From an uncultured Prevotellaceae bacterium (GTDB taxonomy: Bacteria > Bacteroidota > Bacteroidia > Bacteroidales > Bacteroidaceae): DNA of 7,692 nt. Location: assembly GCA_946403615.1 (NCBI GenBank), contig CAMJAO010000095.1, forward strand, positions 1 to 7,692. The letters are read 5' to 3'. Shown here piece after piece: positions 5,869 to 7,692 of the stretch (its first letter is position 1; each line of letters begins with the position of its first letter). The notes below the pieces were generated by a model, which was not told the DNA's origin, ran no database searches, and worked only from the letters and a program-made list of their open reading frames with translations. The translations under genes were made by a program, and so were the position numbers.

Positions 5869-6603
5869 ATGATTTCTATAATGCAGCCAGTCTCTATACA
5901 AACTACTCCCTCCCCTCGGGGAGGGAAGGGGAGGGGGCTTCAGGGGTTCCTCCTCCTTCTCGTCCTGTTCTTGGTTTCCTGCACGACCGAGAACTATGAT
6001 ACGGGCGATGACACCTATTCCTATCTCACCGCTGAGTTGGGCGAGGTTTATACTGGCAGCGACGCAAAGATGCAACGTTTTGTCACTGATGATGACGCTG
6101 CAGTCGATTTCCGCGAAGGTTATGGACGCGACTGGGCCAAAACGCCCGACTCCCTTTATCGTGCTTATGTGGTTTATGACGGAAAGGCCGACCGCAACGG
6201 CCGCCACGAGGCTTTCACTATCTCTCAGGTGCCTGTGCTTCGGATATTGGATGCGAAAGAATTGAAAGAAGGTCTGGCAGACGACCCGATTGTTTGGGAG
6301 AGCATGTGGGAAAGTCACAACCATCGCTATCTCAATCTCTCGCTGCGAGTGATGATGGGCGACACGGGCGAGGAGAAGGTGATGCAGAAAGTGGGCGTAG
6401 CTTGTGAGGCGACCATTGACCGCGAGGACGGCTCCCATGAGTATCATCTTCGTTTTTATCATGACCAGAACGACGTGCCCGAATATTATTCCGCCTCGAC
6501 CTACGTCAGCATACCTCTCGATGCCTATCAGCCTGGCGACGAAGTGGTTATGACCCTTAACACCTACAACGGACCCCTCACACGCCGCATAACGCTTCAG
6601 TAA
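5869..6603 (+). CDS. NigD-like lipoprotein
   Basis: The 244-residue product has a lipoprotein signal: a hydrophobic run GFLLLLVLFLVSC (26-38) ending in the lipobox LVSC with Cys38 as the lipidated residue. The mature part begins TTENYDTGDD. The rest is mainly beta-rich, and the C-terminal part (YHLRFYHDQNDVPEYYSASTYVSIPLDAY, then GDEVVMTLNTYNGPLTRRITL) resembles the NigD-like family of Bacteroidota, whose function is not known. I assign it from memory of that pattern, without a search. The N-region before the hydrophobic stretch is unusually long (25 residues, TTPSPRGGKGRGLQ) because it is encoded by a GC-rich palindromic repeat. The start could be ATG 5869 or ATG 5881; both are in frame and neither has a Shine-Dalgarno sequence. 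It begins 36 bases after the acyltransferase and probably ends the transcript. Confidence 0.75.
   Translation: MISIMQPVSIQTTPSPRGGKGRGLQGFLLLLVLFLVSCTTENYDTGDDTYSYLTAELGEVYTGSDAKMQRFVTDDDAAVDFREGYGRDWAKTPDSLYRAYVVYDGKADRNGRHEAFTISQVPVLRILDAKELKEGLADDPIVWESMWESHNHRYLNLSLRVMMGDTGEEKVMQKVGVACEATIDREDGSHEYHLRFYHDQNDVPEYYSASTYVSIPLDAYQPGDEVVMTLNTYNGPLTRRITLQ
5907..5926. repeat. Perfect GC-rich palindrome inside the lipoprotein leader
   Basis: TCCCTCCCC (5907-5915) and GGGGAGGGA (5918-5926) are perfect inverted copies separated by two bases. G-rich sequence continues to about 5946, followed by a C/T-rich block (5948-5960). It reads like a short intergenic palindromic repeat of the kind scattered in Bacteroidota genomes, but here it is translated as residues of the signal peptide N-region. 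Identity with a known repeat family is from memory and not verified. Confidence 0.7.
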
Positions 6604-6604
6604 G

Positions 6605-6644
6605 GTTTAATGCTTGGTTTAGTGTTTAGGGCTTAGTGTTTTTT
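6605..6644. repeat. GTTTAG-type heptamers after the lipoprotein stop
   Basis: GTTTAAT (6605-6611) is followed after five bases by GTTTAGT, GTTTAGG, GCTTAGT and GTTTTTT (6617-6644) in tandem. The units carry TAA or TAG at the same place, giving stop codons in all three plus-strand frames. A T6 run closes the array, but no convincing hairpin stands before it. Confidence 0.65.
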
Positions 6645-6689
6645 GTGTATTCTAAGACGTAGCTTTCATAGCCTATTGTTAAATGTAGA

Positions 6690-6708
6690 GACATAGTTTA
6701 TCTATGTC
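6690..6708. repeat. Small perfect hairpin
   Basis: GACATAG (6690-6696) pairs with CTATGTC (6702-6708) around TTTAT. The start TGTAGAGACATAG recalls the short TGTAGAGAC-type palindromic repeats found in Bacteroidota and cyanobacteria, so it may be a decayed member. No T-run follows, which argues against a terminator. Confidence 0.5.
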
Positions 6709-6744
6709 CGATTGTTTGTGGCATCAGTCCTCTATTCCTAGGTT

Positions 6745-6945
6745 GTCAAATTCGTCCAATTCGTAGTCAAAGAGATGATGTACTTGTTTCGTAGTTAAGT
6801 GCATTTTTTTGTCAAATTCGTTTAATTCGTAGTCTCGATACTATTCTCCCGAACAATAGTTTCGTTTAATTCGTCCAATTCGTAGTCAAAGAGATGATGG
6901 ACTTCGTCTAATTCGTAGTCTCGAAAAATCGCTTAATTCATAGTC
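6745..6945. repeat. Cluster of short AATTCGTAGTC direct repeats
   Basis: The core YAATTCGTAGTC occurs four times, plus a TAATTCATAGTC variant near 6934-6945. Two tail types alternate: tail GTCAAAGAGATGATG at 6766-6780 and 6885-6899, and tail GTCTCGA at 6832-6838 and 6918-6924. The segments 6749-6780 and 6868-6899 are identical over 32 bases; 6817-6838 and 6903-6924 match with one mismatch. This suggests that a two-part block was duplicated and one copy later lost the bases between its parts. Spacing is irregular and no cas genes are near, so it is not a CRISPR array. Confidence 0.8.
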
Positions 6946-6951
6946 AAAATA

Positions 6952-6989
6952 AATCTCACGAATAAAAGATGCGTTTTATTCGTGAGATT
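6952..6989 (-). terminator. Probable intrinsic terminator of the threonine dehydrogenase gene
   Basis: AATCTCACGAATAAAA (6952-6967) and its perfect complement (6974-6989) form a 16-bp stem around a 6-base loop. Read on the minus strand, a T-rich tail (TATTTTG, 6951-6945) follows the stem. It lies 36 bases beyond the stop codon of the minus-strand gene at the right. On the plus strand no T-run follows, although the long stem could also slow transcripts from the lipoprotein side. Confidence 0.65.
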
Positions 6990-7025
6990 CGTGTTCGTTA
7001 TAGGAAGTATTAAAAGTTGTCGTGC

Positions 7026-7692
7026 TTATGGGTTAAGCCGGGCAGAGAGTTTTTCCAGCATATCTTGAGTCATGCGGGTGATGTCGTAGTTCGGGGCCCA
7101 TCCCCATTCCCGTCGGGCGCAGGTATCGTCCATCTTGTCGGGCCAACTCTCCGCTATACTTTGTTTAAGCGGGTCCACATCGTATTCCATCTCAAACTCA
7201 GGTTTGTATTTCTTGATTTCCGCGTAAATCGTCTCGGGGGCGAAACTCATGGCAGCCACATTGAAACCGTTGCGGTGTACCAACCTTTTCGGGTTCGCCT
7301 CCATCAGCATGATAGCGGCATTGAGGGCGTCGGGCATGTACATCATGTCGAGCAACGTGCCTTTTTTCAGCGGGCAGATGAATTTCTCGCCCTTCACCGC
7401 ACTGTAGAATATATCTACAGCATAGTCGGTGGTGCCGCCACCCGGAGGAGTGATGTACGAGATGATACCCGGGAATCGCACCGAACGGGTGTCCACGCCA
7501 TATTTATGGAAATAATAAGTGCTGAGCAGTTCGGTTGTCACCTTCGACACACCGTAGATGGTACGTGGGCGTTGGATGGTGTCCTGTGGCGTACGGGTGT
7601 GGGGCGTGGTCAGGCCGAATGAGCCGATGCTCGAGGGGGTGAACACCGAGCAGTGCTCCTCACGAGCCACTTCAAGGATGTTCCACAGTCCG
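7026..7692 (-). CDS. tdh: L-threonine 3-dehydrogenase, epimerase-like SDR type, N-terminus off the window
   Basis: The enzyme oxidises L-threonine with NAD+ to 2-amino-3-ketobutyrate, which Kbl then splits to glycine and acetyl-CoA. The visible 221 residues are the C-terminal two thirds. The frame stays open to the window edge (GLWNILEVAREE), so the GTG at 7668-7670 is not the start; the NAD-binding GxxGxxG lies outside. Visible are TPSSIGSFG, the catalytic YGVSK (Tyr46 and Lys50 of the visible part), FPGIISYITPPGGGTTDYAVDIF, FNVAAMSFAPETI and DPLKQSIAESWP with a following DD and EWGW. The last three match animal and bacterial SDR-type threonine dehydrogenases closely and set it apart from sugar epimerases. 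It is unrelated to the zinc-dependent Tdh of E. coli. It converges on the lipoprotein gene. No kbl is visible; it could lie beyond the right edge. Confidence 0.88.
   Translation of the reverse strand, partial: GLWNILEVAREEHCSVFTPSSIGSFGLTTPHTRTPQDTIQRPRTIYGVSKVTTELLSTYYFHKYGVDTRSVRFPGIISYITPPGGGTTDYAVDIFYSAVKGEKFICPLKKGTLLDMMYMPDALNAAIMLMEANPKRLVHRNGFNVAAMSFAPETIYAEIKKYKPEFEMEYDVDPLKQSIAESWPDKMDDTCARREWGWAPNYDITRMTQDMLEKLSARLNP

Larger units (their letters stand above)
6604..7025. other. Gene-free spacer between two convergent genes
   Basis: This 422-base stretch is AT-rich with dense stop codons in all frames and no plausible gene or tRNA. From left to right it holds GTTTAG-type heptamers, a small hairpin at 6690-6708, a cluster of AATTCGTAGTC direct repeats (6745-6945) and a 16-bp hairpin (6952-6989). 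Between 6645 and 6689, 6709 and 6744, and 6990 and 7025 I see nothing I can name. Confidence 0.8.

Noticed and set aside
5116..6462. A 448-codon open frame on the minus strand opposite the acyltransferase and lipoprotein genes
   Set aside because: It spans two well-supported plus-strand genes and the spacer between them, shows no recognisable domain, and fits a shadow frame created by codon bias.
6745..6945. A CRISPR array
   Set aside because: Cores are only about 12 bases, spacing is irregular, the sequence between cores is itself repeated and no cas gene is near.

Overview
The window looks like a chromosomal housekeeping region from a Bacteroidota bacterium, most likely a Bacteroidales member of the Prevotella type. 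Three things point there. The promoters in front of rpmH and efp have the Bacteroidota layout (TTTG, 19 bases, TAnnTTTG) and the genes lack clear Shine-Dalgarno sequences. The gene content includes a NigD-like lipoprotein, an SDR-type threonine dehydrogenase and a long PlsB/PlsC-like acyltransferase. The spacers hold the kind of short AATTCGT-, GTTTAG- and CTCC-type repeats that I associate, from memory, with this group. The species cannot be named from this.

Left part (1-1456): a family 2 glycosyltransferase, cut by the window edge, and elongation factor P lie on the minus strand as a two-gene unit. Across an AT-rich gap of about 210 bases, the ribosomal protein L34 gene (rpmH) runs in the opposite direction. 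The two promoters stand back to back, followed in rpmH by an A-rich leader and, after the gene, an intrinsic terminator.

Middle part (1579-6603): five plus-strand genes follow in one direction with few or no internal promoters that I can see. They encode a membrane-anchored PASTA-domain protein, an RluD-type 23S rRNA pseudouridine synthase, D-alanine--D-alanine ligase, a PlsB/PlsC-like acyltransferase with an HX5D active-site variant, and a NigD-like lipoprotein. The theme is envelope building (peptidoglycan precursor, phospholipid, PASTA sensor or scaffold, lipoprotein) mixed with ribosome maturation. The lipoprotein leader contains a perfect GC-rich palindrome that looks like an intergenic repeat captured in the reading frame.

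Right part (6604-7692): a 422-base spacer without genes holds heptamer repeats, a small hairpin, a cluster of short direct repeats and a 16-bp hairpin that probably terminates the convergent minus-strand gene. That gene is an L-threonine 3-dehydrogenase of the epimerase-like SDR type, cut by the right edge.

I see no phage, transposase, CRISPR or defence genes, and no clear new system. The points most worth a second look are the heptamer repeats that place stop codons in all three frames right after stop codons, the palindrome inside the lipoprotein leader, the acyltransferase motif variant, and the repeat cluster in the last spacer.
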